From: Bacteroidota bacterium
GTDB taxonomy: Bacteria > Bacteroidota > Bacteroidia > Bacteroidales > Prolixibacteraceae
NCBI GenBank assembly: GCA_023428545.1
Contig: JAEYXH010000016.1
Span: 88,723-152,722 of the forward strand
Direction of reading: 5' to 3'
Length of the DNA stretch: 64,000 bases
In this document: one piece after another, positions 26,964-36,335 of the stretch
Layout of the letters: the number at the start of each line of letters is the position of its first letter
How positions within the stretch are numbered: position 1 is the first letter of the stretch
Translations under genes and position numbers: made by a program
Notes under the pieces: generated by a model
Seen by the model: the letters and a program-made list of their open reading frames with translations, nothing else
Databases searched by the model: none
Told to the model about the DNA's origin: nothing

Positions 26964-28242
26964 TGCGTTTCTTGTGGCCGGTTTGGTATTGTTACCGGCT
27001 TTATTGTTTGCACAATTTAATAATAATACGACCTCTCCATTTTCAAGATACGGTCTGGGTGATTTGCACGATCATACACACGGTCGTACGAGTGCTATGG
27101 GGGGGGCAACATTAGGAAGTCGTAATTCGCAGCAAATCAATTATTCAAATCCTGCATCATACACTTCAACCGATTCTCTGGCTTTTTTATTTGAGTTTGG
27201 ATTTAACGGAAGGTTTTCATCTTATAAAAATGATTTAAACGGTTTTACGGCCAATGATGTGAACTTCCGGTATTTTTCTATGAGTTTTCCGATCTCCAAC
27301 AAGGTTAGTACAGCTTTAGGACTTACTCCTTTTTCTGATATTGGTTATGATCTTCAGGTAAATCAAAATCTTGATTATGCAGGGCAAGTGCAGCATGCAT
27401 ATTTTGGAGAAGGGTCACTGAGCAGGGCATTTTGGGGCCTTGCAGTTGAGCCGGTCAAGAATATATCAGTAGGTGCCAATATATTTTATTTCTTTGGTAA
27501 CCTTACCCGGAATGCCAGCATTACTTTCCCGGAAAACTCATACATGTATACAATTCAGAAGAACAATTCATTGCGATTGAGAGACTTTGGAATGAATTTC
27601 GGTTTACAGGCTACGCTTCCCATGAAAGATGACCAATCGCTGACAGTAGGTGCGACAATTGAAACTGAACAGAAATTTACTGGATTTAATTCTGATATTT
27701 CCTACAAGACTTTAGTACTATATGATTCATCGGGAAATCCGATTGGTGACAGCGATACCCTGACTTACCTGGCGGAAGTAAAAGATAATATTATTATGCC
27801 GCTGGTTTATGGTGTTGGAATATCCTACGTGAAAAAGGACAAGCTCGAGATCAATGCAGATTACCATTTTCATGCCTGGTCAAAAGCCACTGCATTTGGT
27901 GAGCCTTATCAATTTGTTACCGACAGACAGGTTATTGCTGTTGGTGGTGAGTACATACCTGACCGTTATTCCATCCGAAGCTATATGTCCAGAATTGCCT
28001 ACAGGGCTGGGTTATCTTATGAGAATTCTTATCTCATGGTTAATAGTCAACAAGTTAAGGATTTTGGCATAAGTTTTGGTGTAGGGTTACCAGTATATCG
28101 TTCTAACTCGACTGTAAATATTTCTGCAGAGATAGGAAAAAGAGGAAGTATCGAAAAAAACCTGTTACGTGAGAATTATATGAAGCTCAATTTCAGTGTT
28201 AATTTGTATGACCTCTGGTTTATAAAAAGAAGATTTGATTAA
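26947..28242 (+). CDS. Outer-membrane beta-barrel protein of unknown role
   Basis: The 431-residue protein has a signal peptide (residues 1-22, VLLPALLFAQ) and then FNNNTTSPFSRYGLGDLHDH. That opening is typical of a Bacteroidota FadL/PorV-like outer-membrane family usually annotated hypothetical. Many alternating beta-strands with aromatic ends follow (FSMSFPISNKVSTALGLTPF, NISVGANIFYFFGNL), and the C-terminus is LYDLWFIKRRFD. The start lies inside the coaX coding end (17-base overlap), and the TPR gene starts 21 bases after its stop. A role in transport or as an anchor for other surface proteins cannot be separated from sequence. Confidence 0.75.
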   Translation: MQKNISAFLVAGLVLLPALLFAQFNNNTTSPFSRYGLGDLHDHTHGRTSAMGGATLGSRNSQQINYSNPASYTSTDSLAFLFEFGFNGRFSSYKNDLNGFTANDVNFRYFSMSFPISNKVSTALGLTPFSDIGYDLQVNQNLDYAGQVQHAYFGEGSLSRAFWGLAVEPVKNISVGANIFYFFGNLTRNASITFPENSYMYTIQKNNSLRLRDFGMNFGLQATLPMKDDQSLTVGATIETEQKFTGFNSDISYKTLVLYDSSGNPIGDSDTLTYLAEVKDNIIMPLVYGVGISYVKKDKLEINADYHFHAWSKATAFGEPYQFVTDRQVIAVGGEYIPDRYSIRSYMSRIAYRAGLSYENSYLMVNSQQVKDFGISFGVGLPVYRSNSTVNISAEIGKRGSIEKNLLRENYMKLNFSVNLYDLWFIKRRFD

Positions 28243-28263
28243 TTTGCAAAAACCAATATTGAT

Positions 28264-29883
28264 ATGAAAACATTTATGCATAAAACCATTGTTTTCGCCT
28301 TGATTGTAATGGGTATGGTGCTGACTTCCAGTGCCCAGAGAGTGATCAAGGGGATTGTATACCGTGAAGGTAAACCCGCTGCCGGAGTAACCGTTGAAAT
28401 CCATCGTGGATCTCAGCCTGCATATACCAGTTTTGACGGGGTATATGAAGTTCAGGGAGACGATAAATCCAAATGGATTAAGTTCACCTTTATCGATGAA
28501 TCTAAAAGGATAGATCTGCCTGTCGATGTTTCCACTTATGATTTCCTGTTCGACGGTGTTGAACCGGAAGGTGGAAGTACAGGGCCCGGAGGTGTAAATC
28601 TTAAGTCGGCTCAGGATTTGGTTGCTGCAAATGATCTTGATTTCATGAACAACCTTTCCATGTATAATGAATTTTTTAAACAGAGTGATTACAAATCCAC
28701 CCTGGGTCCATGGAGAGTCTTGTATGACAAATATCCGAAGTCAACCTTGAATATTTATATCCATGGTATCCAGATGTATGAAGACTTCCTTGAAAAGGCC
28801 AAAACCAGACAGGAAAAGGAAGCCGCACTCGATTCGTTGATGAGCATTTACGACCAGAGGATTAAATATTTTAATCAAAAGGGTTATGTTCTCGGCCGCA
28901 AAGGAACTGCTTGGCTGAAATATCATCTTCCTCCTGCTGAAGATCTTACGGAAGACCAGCTTATCGATATTTATCGTAAAGGATATGAAATGTTAGATAT
29001 CTCAATCGAAGAGCAGGCAGTTGAAACTGAGATCCCTGTAATTGTGCTGCTGATGCAGACCTCCCGTTCTCTTTTCAGTATGGGTAAGCTTGCCAAAGAA
29101 GATGTCGTTAAAAATTATGAACGAACCACTGATGTCCTGAATAAAAAGGAAGCGAAAAATCCTGAAGAAGCCGGACTTGCCGATGCACGCACAGCCATTG
29201 AATCTATCTTTGGAGCTTCCGGTGCTGCCGATTGTGATGCTTTGACCAGCATTTATACAGCACAGTATGATCAGAAGAAAGATGACATCGAATTCCTGAA
29301 AACCATGCTCAGGCGACTGGCGCGTGCCGGTTGCGACAACAGTGACCTGTTTTTCAAGGCTTCTGAGCATATGTACCAGCTTGAGCCGTCAGCTGAAGCT
29401 GCTTTCAACATGGCACGCATGTTTATGAAAACCGAAGATACCGAAAGGGCCAAGCAATATTACAAACAGGCAATGGAACAGGAAACTGACCAGAGTCTTT
29501 TGGAAAATTACTATTATGAGTTCGCATTGTTTACCTATGCAAATGACAATGACCTGGTAGAGGCCCGTAATTACGCAAGAAAAGCGCTGGCAATCAATCC
29601 GAATAATTGCAAGGCAAACATGCTTATCGGTGATTTATATGTTGCTGGTAGCAGGAGCTTCAGTGATGATAATTTTGAAAGAAGCACTGTTTTCTGGTTG
29701 GCCGTCGATTATTTCAATAAAGCACGATCAGGCGAAGATTGTGTTGCAGAAGCTACCCAGAAAATGAATACTTACAGGGGATATTTCCCGAATAAAGAAA
29801 CCGCTTTCTTTATGAGTCTTAAAGAAGGTGACAGTTATACGGTTAAAGGTTGGATTAATGAAACCACGAGAGTGCGTTTTTAA
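28264..29883 (+). CDS. Exported TPR protein with N-terminal carboxypeptidase-regulatory-like domain
   Basis: The 539-residue protein has a signal peptide (MHKTIVFALIVMGMVLTSSAQ). A carboxypeptidase-regulatory-like or Ig-like domain follows (about residues 22-95, VIKGIVYREGKPAAGVTVEI), then an acidic Gly-rich linker (EPEGGSTGPGG). Alpha-helical tetratricopeptide-like repeats make up the rest, including AFNMARMFMKTEDTERAKQYYKQAMEQE and NYARKALAINPNNCKANMLIGDLY. This points to a periplasmic or outer-membrane-associated scaffold. It lies between the barrel protein and lptC, so an envelope-assembly role is inferred. The lptC start lies inside its 3' end. Family function is not known to me. Confidence 0.78.
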   Translation: MKTFMHKTIVFALIVMGMVLTSSAQRVIKGIVYREGKPAAGVTVEIHRGSQPAYTSFDGVYEVQGDDKSKWIKFTFIDESKRIDLPVDVSTYDFLFDGVEPEGGSTGPGGVNLKSAQDLVAANDLDFMNNLSMYNEFFKQSDYKSTLGPWRVLYDKYPKSTLNIYIHGIQMYEDFLEKAKTRQEKEAALDSLMSIYDQRIKYFNQKGYVLGRKGTAWLKYHLPPAEDLTEDQLIDIYRKGYEMLDISIEEQAVETEIPVIVLLMQTSRSLFSMGKLAKEDVVKNYERTTDVLNKKEAKNPEEAGLADARTAIESIFGASGAADCDALTSIYTAQYDQKKDDIEFLKTMLRRLARAGCDNSDLFFKASEHMYQLEPSAEAAFNMARMFMKTEDTERAKQYYKQAMEQETDQSLLENYYYEFALFTYANDNDLVEARNYARKALAINPNNCKANMLIGDLYVAGSRSFSDDNFERSTVFWLAVDYFNKARSGEDCVAEATQKMNTYRGYFPNKETAFFMSLKEGDSYTVKGWINETTRVRF

Positions 29884-30523
29884 TATAGTTAAACTTATTT
29901 ATCGAAAGATTGATATTGCAGCCCTGCTTAGTGGGGCTGCAATCCTTTTTTTTGGATGTGCCAACGATATTGAGAAAATAAAAGCCTTCAGTTCTCCCGA
30001 AACTTTGCCAGTCATCTATGCGGAAAATTATGAAACTACATTTACAGACTCAGGTATTGTAAGGTTTTTTCTGAAAACGCCGCTTCTAATGCAATACGAT
30101 AACGAAGGGAAAAGCTTCCGAGAATTTCCTCAAGGGCTTGAGTTAACCAGGTATGACGAACAAAGGCGGATTGTTTCCCGTATAACTGCCAGGTATGCAA
30201 AGCAGTTTGAAAAGGAAAACAAGTGGGAAGCAAAAAATGATGTGGTTGCAATCAATCTTGCAGGCGACACACTGAAGACAGATCATTTGATTTGGGATGA
30301 GAAACAGGGGAAGATTTACTCTGATTTATACGTAAAAATCATTCGACCTGACCAGATTATAACCGGTATCGGATTTGAATCTGATCTGACCATGGAGAAA
30401 TGGAAGATTAAGAATCCCCGGGGTACTATATACGTCGAGATGAATCAGGGGCCGACAGGTGCAGGTGATTCCCTTTCAGTACAACCATCGGGAGAACGCA
30501 GGCCGGTGGATATCGGACCCTAA
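29858..30523 (+). CDS. lptC: LPS export protein LptC-like lipoprotein
   Basis: Predicted periplasmic LptC, which hands lipopolysaccharide from the LptBFG transporter to LptA. After a basic leader and hydrophobic segment there is a lipobox-like LFFGCAND near residue 35, suggesting lipoprotein processing. Beta-rich LptC/OstA-like sequence follows, with TFTDSGIVRFFLKTPLLMQYD, REFPQGLELTRYDE, ITARYAKQFEKENKWEAKNDV and TDHLIWDEKQGKIYSD. The ATG at 29858 is chosen over an in-frame start at 29828. It overlaps the TPR gene by 26 bases. The assignment is by pattern and length; enterobacterial LptC is not a lipoprotein, so the lipobox is a lineage feature. Confidence 0.85.
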   Translation: MKPRECVFNIVKLIYRKIDIAALLSGAAILFFGCANDIEKIKAFSSPETLPVIYAENYETTFTDSGIVRFFLKTPLLMQYDNEGKSFREFPQGLELTRYDEQRRIVSRITARYAKQFEKENKWEAKNDVVAINLAGDTLKTDHLIWDEKQGKIYSDLYVKIIRPDQIITGIGFESDLTMEKWKIKNPRGTIYVEMNQGPTGAGDSLSVQPSGERRPVDIGP

Positions 30524-30533
30524 TTTTATTCAC

Positions 30534-31796
30534 ATGTCATTGATAGCGATATTTCTTACTATTCTTTTTTCTGCCTTCTTTTCAGGTATGGAAATTGCAT
30601 TTGTCTCGGCCAATAAGCTGAGATTGGAGCTGGATAAGCAGTCATCACCCCTGAACTCGGGTGTCCTTAAGATGGTAACCCATAAATCTGGTCAATTCAT
30701 TGCAACGATGTTGGTTGGCAACAATATTGCCCTGGTAATTTATGGTATAGCGTTTTCAAAGCTCTTGGAGCCCACTCTATATGGATATTTTCAGACCGAT
30801 TATGCCGTACTTTTGGTTCAGACCCTGATTTCGACTTTGGTCATTTTGTTACTTGGCGAATTCTTACCAAAGACTTTATTCAGGTTATTCCCAAATGCTT
30901 TGTTGAGGGTTTTCAGCCTGCCGCTGGGTTTCTTCTTCATACTCTTTTATCCAATAACACGACTGATTACAATGGTTATTCATTTTCTTCTACGACGATT
31001 TCTTAAATCGAATGGAAATGAGGACGCAGAGAATCGGGTTTTCAGCCGTGTCGATCTGGATCATTTCGTGAATGACTCAGAAAATCAGCAAAACAACGAT
31101 AGCAAGGAAGTCGAAAAGGAGGTTAAGCTTTTCAGGAATGCCCTTGATTTTTCAAAGGTCAAGCTTCGCGAAATCATGGTTCCCCGAAATGAGATAACCA
31201 TGTTGGATGTGAACATCGATATTGAAACCCTCAGGCAAAAGTTTGTGGACACAGGTTATTCGCGAATCCTTATTTACGAGGATAATATCGATAACATCAT
31301 TGGTTATGTGCATTCCTCAGCAATTTTTCAAAAAGCCCGAAGCATAAGACCTTTTTTAAAGAATGTTTTAATCGTACCTGAAACCATGGCTGCCAATAAG
31401 CTTTTCAGCAGGTTTATCAGGGACCACAGAAGTATTGCATTGGTTGTGGATGAGTTTGGCGGAACTGCCGGACTTGTTACCAGCGAAGACATTCTGGAGG
31501 AAATATTTGGTGAAATTGAGGATGAACACGATGTTACAGCCTTTGTTGAAAAGAAAATTAACGACAGGGAGTACGTCTTCTCAGGCCGTTTCGACATCGA
31601 TCTCATCAATGAGAAGTATATGCTCAACCTGCCAGAATCGGAAGAGTTTGAGACGCTGGCAGGCTTCATCCTGTTCCATCATGAAAGCATACCCAAAGTT
31701 AACACGATCATTTCCATAGGGCGTTTCCAATTCAAGATTTTGAAGGCCTCCCATACAAAAATTGAGTTAGTCTATATGACCATCATGGAGGATTGA
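30534..31796 (+). CDS. CNNM/CorC-type transporter-associated protein with CBS domains
   Basis: The 420-residue inner-membrane protein has an N-terminal DUF21/CNNM transmembrane domain. Its opening is IFLTILFSAFFSGMEIAFVSANK, and MLVGNNIALVIYG and LLGEFLPKTLFRLFP follow. A pair of CBS domains lies at about residues 215-330 (REIMVPRNEITMLDV, SIALVVDEFGGTAGLVTSEDILEEIFGEI). A C-terminal CorC/HlyC domain completes it. Proteins of this type are linked to magnesium or cobalt efflux and, as GldE, to gliding motility in the phylum; which applies cannot be told. The ATG at 30534 is chosen because the DUF21 domain starts there and lptC ends 10 bases earlier. Confidence 0.9.
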   Translation: MSLIAIFLTILFSAFFSGMEIAFVSANKLRLELDKQSSPLNSGVLKMVTHKSGQFIATMLVGNNIALVIYGIAFSKLLEPTLYGYFQTDYAVLLVQTLISTLVILLLGEFLPKTLFRLFPNALLRVFSLPLGFFFILFYPITRLITMVIHFLLRRFLKSNGNEDAENRVFSRVDLDHFVNDSENQQNNDSKEVEKEVKLFRNALDFSKVKLREIMVPRNEITMLDVNIDIETLRQKFVDTGYSRILIYEDNIDNIIGYVHSSAIFQKARSIRPFLKNVLIVPETMAANKLFSRFIRDHRSIALVVDEFGGTAGLVTSEDILEEIFGEIEDEHDVTAFVEKKINDREYVFSGRFDIDLINEKYMLNLPESEEFETLAGFILFHHESIPKVNTIISIGRFQFKILKASHTKIELVYMTIMED

Positions 31797-31992
31797 TGTA
31801 GTAATAGACTCCCAATTGGCAATATACAGTAAATTTTCGCAATGGACAAGCAGTCAGAAGGGTGTATATTGGGCTCTATCCAAGTCTGATGAAGTCAAAA
31901 AAATAGTAATAGGTCAGGTATGAACCTGAAAATTATTATCTTCGTGCCTGAATTTTTGAAACCATATTTGCATATAAAATAATAGTTTATCA

Positions 31993-34116
31993 ATGGCAAC
32001 TTTACAAAAAATTAGAACCCAGGGAGGGTTGCTTGTGGCCATCGTTATTGGTCTTGCGTTGGTCGCATTCATTTTAGGCGACCTATTTCAATCAGGTTCA
32101 TCCCTCTTTACCCGCGGAAGGCTTGAGGTGGGATCCATCAAAGGCGAGAGTGTTCAGTATCCTGATTTTATGACCAAAGCAGAACAGCTTGCAGAAATCT
32201 ACAGATCAAATACAGGTCAAACCCAGCTCAATGATGATGAATGGGTGCAGGTTCGTGAACAAACCTGGGAGAACATGATCCGCGAAAAGGTGATGGGTGA
32301 TGTCTATGATGAAGTCGGCGTTGCCGTTTCATCAGACGAGATGTTTGATATGGTGCAGGGAAATAATATTCACCCCATCGTTCAGCAGATTTTTACAGAT
32401 CCCAATACCGGAATCTTTGATCGTGGGATGGTGGTAAATTTCCTGAAGAACCTGGAAATGGGTGTTTCTCCGGAGCAACGGGACTATTGGTTATACCTCG
32501 AGGAGCAGATTCTTAACGAGCGTCTCCAGACTAAATATAACAATTTGATCGGTAAGGCTTTGTACGTGACTGGTAATGAAGCCCAGAAAAGCATTGAGCA
32601 ACGTAGTCGCAACATAAACTTCGAGTATATAGTATTGAATTATTCTTCAATACCTGATAGCACAGTAAGTATCACTGAAAGTGATCTGAAAGCCTATTAC
32701 GAGGCAAACAAGAATGAGTTTAAGGTTGAGAAAACCAGAGAGATTGAATATATCACATTCCCTGTGGAACCCTCCCCGGCGGATTTTGCAGCAGGTGAGC
32801 GTTGGATTACCGAGATTAGCGATGATTTCAGGAATGCCACCGATAACATACAATTTATTAATTCCAATTCGGATGTTAGTTTTATTGACGTTTGGTACAA
32901 AAAGGAAAATGTACCGGCTAACCTGTCTGCCTGGATTTTTGACGAAGGTGCTGTGGTTGGGGATATATTCGGTCCTTATTTCGAAAGTGATTCATATAAG
33001 TTGGCCAAACTTCATGCTTCCGAAATGATGCCTGACTCAGTTGAGGCTCGTCACATCCTCCTGCGTGCAACCAATGCCCAGGAAGCAGCGGCCGCACAAA
33101 TGCTTGCTGACAGTATCAAAGGTTTAATCGAACAAGGAAGTGATTTTGCAACACTTGCCCGACAGTATTCAACCGATACCGGTTCTGCTGTCACTGGAGG
33201 TGATCTGGGATGGTTTGGACGTGGTATGATGGTCAAGCCTTTCGAAGATGCTGCTTTCAATAATAGCGTTGGAGAAGTGACTATTGTTCCCAGTCAATTT
33301 GGTCTTCATATAGTGCAGACTACCAAAAGAGGGGCTTTGATTCCTCAGGTGCAGATTGCAGTTTTAGAAAGAACGGTTACTCCAAGTACCCAAACAAATC
33401 AGGCTGTTTATGCTTTAGCCAGCAAGTTTGTAAGTGATAATACCAACCGGGAGAAATTTGATGCTGCAGCAGAAAATCAAAACCTAGAGAAAAAAGTGGC
33501 TGTTGTTCGTGAATCTGACCGAATGATTCCCGGCCTCGACTCACCACGTCCCTTGATCAGGGCTGCTTTCGATGCTGATGTGGATAATATTTTGAAGAAT
33601 ACGGATGGTTCGCCTATTTTCGAATTTGGAGAAAACTTTGTTGTCGCAACCCTGACAAAAGAAACGGAAGAAGGAGTTGCTCCTTTTGAGTCAGTGAGAG
33701 TTCGTGTTGAGCTGGCTGTTGAAAGAGAAAAGAAGGCTGCTTTGCTGGCCGATAGATTCAGGACTGCTGCTGAAGGCAAATCAGATATGTATGCCATAGC
33801 TACTGCCTTGAATTCCAGCGTGAATGTAGCATCAAATATCAACTTTAATTCAGTTACCGTTCCCGGTGTTGGTTCTGAGCCTGCATTAATCGGTACAGTT
33901 TCGGCCTTGGAGAGCGGTTCAGTATCAGAACCATTCAAGGGAAATACCGGTGTTTTCCTTGCAAAGGTTAATACTGTAGAGGAAGGTGCTACAGATGATG
34001 TTGATTCGGAAAAAACACGCCTTGTCCAATCTTTGGGTTTCAGGGCAACTTATCAGGCATACGAAGCGCATCGTGATGCGGTAAAAATCGAAGACTACCG
34101 AAGTAAATTTTTCTAG
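31993..34116 (+). CDS. PpiD/SurA-like periplasmic peptidyl-prolyl isomerase
   Basis: Membrane-anchored periplasmic chaperone of 707 residues. One N-terminal transmembrane helix (LLVAIVIGLALVAFILGDLF, residues 12-31) precedes a SurA-N-like helical domain. A parvulin PPIC domain lies at about residues 345-450 with EARHILLRAT, DFATLARQYSTD and GGDLGWFGRGMMVKPFEDAAF. A second parvulin-like half follows. PpiD helps fold outer-membrane proteins near the Sec translocon. It follows the CNNM gene after 196 bases and closes the rightward envelope unit, ending at a terminator about 25 bases later. Confidence 0.9.
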   Translation: MATLQKIRTQGGLLVAIVIGLALVAFILGDLFQSGSSLFTRGRLEVGSIKGESVQYPDFMTKAEQLAEIYRSNTGQTQLNDDEWVQVREQTWENMIREKVMGDVYDEVGVAVSSDEMFDMVQGNNIHPIVQQIFTDPNTGIFDRGMVVNFLKNLEMGVSPEQRDYWLYLEEQILNERLQTKYNNLIGKALYVTGNEAQKSIEQRSRNINFEYIVLNYSSIPDSTVSITESDLKAYYEANKNEFKVEKTREIEYITFPVEPSPADFAAGERWITEISDDFRNATDNIQFINSNSDVSFIDVWYKKENVPANLSAWIFDEGAVVGDIFGPYFESDSYKLAKLHASEMMPDSVEARHILLRATNAQEAAAAQMLADSIKGLIEQGSDFATLARQYSTDTGSAVTGGDLGWFGRGMMVKPFEDAAFNNSVGEVTIVPSQFGLHIVQTTKRGALIPQVQIAVLERTVTPSTQTNQAVYALASKFVSDNTNREKFDAAAENQNLEKKVAVVRESDRMIPGLDSPRPLIRAAFDADVDNILKNTDGSPIFEFGENFVVATLTKETEEGVAPFESVRVRVELAVEREKKAALLADRFRTAAEGKSDMYAIATALNSSVNVASNINFNSVTVPGVGSEPALIGTVSALESGSVSEPFKGNTGVFLAKVNTVEEGATDDVDSEKTRLVQSLGFRATYQAYEAHRDAVKIEDYRSKFF

Positions 34117-34138
34117 GATTTATTCTATTACCGATATG

Positions 34139-34173
34139 AATAGGCTTTCTCAGTTAGGGGAAGCCTATTTTTG
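34139..34173 (+). terminator. Intrinsic terminator after the PpiD-like gene
   Basis: A 9-bp perfect stem, AATAGGCTT pairing with AAGCCTATT, encloses a 13-base loop and is followed by a T run. It sits 23 bases after the PpiD-like stop and would end the long rightward unit that begins near the HAD or nadB genes. Confidence 0.75.
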
Positions 34174-34291
34174 TTGTAACTATGCATGTTCAGTTAGAAA
34201 GGTTTTTAGAATCTTCTTTTCAAGTTAATAGACTATGCCTGATAATTTTTCACGCAATTGCGCGGACTAATATTTATCAGTTGAATGAAAG

Positions 34292-34327
34292 ATTAATGCC
34301 AGATTGTGACTTCAACCTGGCATTAAT
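34292..34327 (-). terminator. Hairpin between convergent units, possible dcw-operon terminator
   Basis: An 11-bp perfect inverted repeat (ATTAATGCCAG pairing with CTGGCATTAAT) has a 14-base loop in the gap between the PpiD-like gene and yqeY, about 100 bases past the yqeY stop. There is no clean T run in either direction, so terminator function is uncertain; it could also stabilise the 3' end of the dcw transcript. Confidence 0.4.
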
Positions 34328-34423
34328 AATATTACAGTTAATGTAAGGCTTCAAAAATGAAGATACTGCTCGCTTCAATTAAATTTCAAGGGCGACACCG
34401 AAACTCTAAATAATAAGTATGAA

Positions 34424-34879
34424 TCAAATTTGATTCAGCAATTCCTTTACCTTATCAGCGATATCCCTTCCATCAGCCTTGCCTGCAAGCAGGCGAGAGG
34501 CTTCGCCCATCACCTTCCCCATGTCCTTGACCGATGTTGCACCCACCTTTGCAATAATGTCCCTGACGGCATCAGAGAGCTCCTGGGGGCTGATTGGCTT
34601 CGGTAGGTATACTTCAAGTGCGTGTACCTGGGCAATCTCCTGGTCATACAAATCTTCACGATTTTGTTGCCGATAGATTTCTGCTGAATCTTTTCCCTGT
34701 TTTACCAATTTCTGGATCAGTTTTAGCGATTCGCCATCTGTCAGTTCGCTTCCAGCCCCTTTCGAAGACCTTTCTTCGAGCATTACTTTTTTAAGGTTTC
34801 GGAGTGCCTCAAGACGTTCTTTTTCTCTGGCCTTCATGGCCGATTTTATATCTTCCGTGATTTGATCGAACAGGTTCAT
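34424..34879 (-). CDS. yqeY: GatB/YqeY-domain protein
   Basis: Soluble protein of 151 residues with the YqeY domain, which is shared with the tail of the GatB tRNA-amidotransferase subunit. Typical sequence is LFDQITEDIKSAMKAREKERLEALRNLK, LIQKLVKQGKDSAEIYRQQNREDLY and YLPKPISPQELSDAV, ending near MGKVMGEASRLLAGKADGRDIADKVKELL. Exact function is unknown; binding of tRNA or tRNA-dependent complexes is suggested for the family. It begins 11 bases after ftsZ1, so it appears to be the last gene of the division cluster. Confidence 0.92.
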   Translation of the reverse strand: MNLFDQITEDIKSAMKAREKERLEALRNLKKVMLEERSSKGAGSELTDGESLKLIQKLVKQGKDSAEIYRQQNREDLYDQEIAQVHALEVYLPKPISPQELSDAVRDIIAKVGATSVKDMGKVMGEASRLLAGKADGRDIADKVKELLNQI

Positions 34880-34890
34880 ATGAAATAGTG

Positions 34891-36309
34891 TTAATCGATA
34901 TTCTTATGGAGGTAAGGATTATTTTCCCTGAAAACAATTTTTTTTGAGGGATCTGCTGATACAGTATACTTTGATACTTCAGAAGGTTTCAAGTTGCCTT
35001 TCTGATTGGCAGCCATCTGTTTTCTGACGTATGCCGGAATTTTCTCCAGTTTCTCTACGTCGTCCTCACTCATATCAGCATAGTCAATCTGAAGAGTGGG
35101 TTTTGCATTTTCGGGTTCACTTTTCTTTGGTTTATCATACAATGCTTCCCATGCTGCATCAGTGGGCTCCTGCTGGTTAACCGGAAATTCATAGGTGCGG
35201 GCCTGGGATTCAACCTGCGATCCGGATGCGTTTTTCTGCTGGGTTGTTTTATTGAGTTTGGAATTTGATTCCAATTTCACATCCAGTTCAAACTTTTCCT
35301 TTTCCTTTTTCTTTGCACTCAGGATTTCAGGGATGCTGCTTGTGCTGAATCCGGTAGCAATCACGGTGACCGATATTTTATTTTCTAAGGATTCATCAAT
35401 ACCATTACCCCATATTAGGTCGGCTTCGTAACCTGCCATGTTTTGTATAAAATCGGTGATCTTTCCAATTTCGTCCATTGTTACCTCAGTGTTTCCTGAA
35501 GTTACATTTAGCAAAATATTTCTGGCTCCCCGGATATTGTTATTATTTAAAAGAGGGGAATTAAGTGCTTGCTCAACAGCATTGATTGCCCTGTTTTCGC
35601 CATCCGATAATCCTGTGCCCATGACAGCCACTCCGCTGTTGCGCATAACCGTTTCAACATCGGCGAAGTCAACATTGACATAGCCTGGTACCGTTATAAT
35701 TTCGGCGATCCCTTTTGCCGCGGTTGCCAAAACATCGTCGGCACGTGCAAAGGCCTCTGAAATGGGAAAATCTCCAAACATTTCCCGAATACGTTCATTG
35801 TTGATTACCAACAGTGAATCGACATACTGCTCCATTTCCTGGATGCCATCGATTGCTTGTTTGATCCTGCGTTTACCCTCATTCCTAAAAGGAATTGTGA
35901 CGATACCAACTGTCAGGTACCCCAGGTCACGGCATACAGATGCGATCACCGGGGCGCCCCCTGTCCCTGTACCGCCACCCATTCCTGCAGTAATAAATAC
36001 CATTTTGGTGTTTTGCTGCAATACTTTGGTAACATCATCAATATTTTCAGTAGCTGCCTGGCGTCCTATTTCGGGCTTGTTCCCGGCACCTCTTCCTTCA
36101 GTAAGGGAGGATCCGAGATGTACCTTTACTGGAATGGGGCTATTGCTAAGTGCCTGAGAGTCGGTATTGCAAATTATAAAGTCTACGTCCCTGATACCTA
36201 AATGATACATATGATTAACCGCGTTTCCTCCTCCTCCGCCAACTCCAATTACTTTGATAATGGATCCTGGTTTTTTTTCGAACGTGAAGGGTACCATGTC
36301 TTCTGTCAT
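34891..36309 (-). CDS. ftsZ: Cell division GTPase FtsZ, canonical copy (FtsZ1)
   Basis: Tubulin-like GTPase forming the division ring. The 472-residue protein has the GTP-binding G-box GGGTGTG at residues 111-117, KVIGVGGGGGNAVNHM at 19-34, and the T7 catalytic loop NVDFADVETVM at 212-222 with both Asp present. A variable linker of about 90 residues leads to the conserved C-terminal peptide KIPAYVRKQ (423-431) that binds FtsA and other partners, and a Bacteroidota-like ending NPYLHKNID. It is the second of two tandem ftsZ genes, 26 bases after the first and 11 bases before yqeY. It shows 183/320 identity (hand count, gapless) with its neighbour. Confidence 0.97.
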   Translation of the reverse strand: MTEDMVPFTFEKKPGSIIKVIGVGGGGGNAVNHMYHLGIRDVDFIICNTDSQALSNSPIPVKVHLGSSLTEGRGAGNKPEIGRQAATENIDDVTKVLQQNTKMVFITAGMGGGTGTGGAPVIASVCRDLGYLTVGIVTIPFRNEGKRRIKQAIDGIQEMEQYVDSLLVINNERIREMFGDFPISEAFARADDVLATAAKGIAEIITVPGYVNVDFADVETVMRNSGVAVMGTGLSDGENRAINAVEQALNSPLLNNNNIRGARNILLNVTSGNTEVTMDEIGKITDFIQNMAGYEADLIWGNGIDESLENKISVTVIATGFSTSSIPEILSAKKKEKEKFELDVKLESNSKLNKTTQQKNASGSQVESQARTYEFPVNQQEPTDAAWEALYDKPKKSEPENAKPTLQIDYADMSEDDVEKLEKIPAYVRKQMAANQKGNLKPSEVSKYTVSADPSKKIVFRENNPYLHKNID

Positions 36310-36335
36310 CTTACTAGTATTTTCTGAATTAAAAT

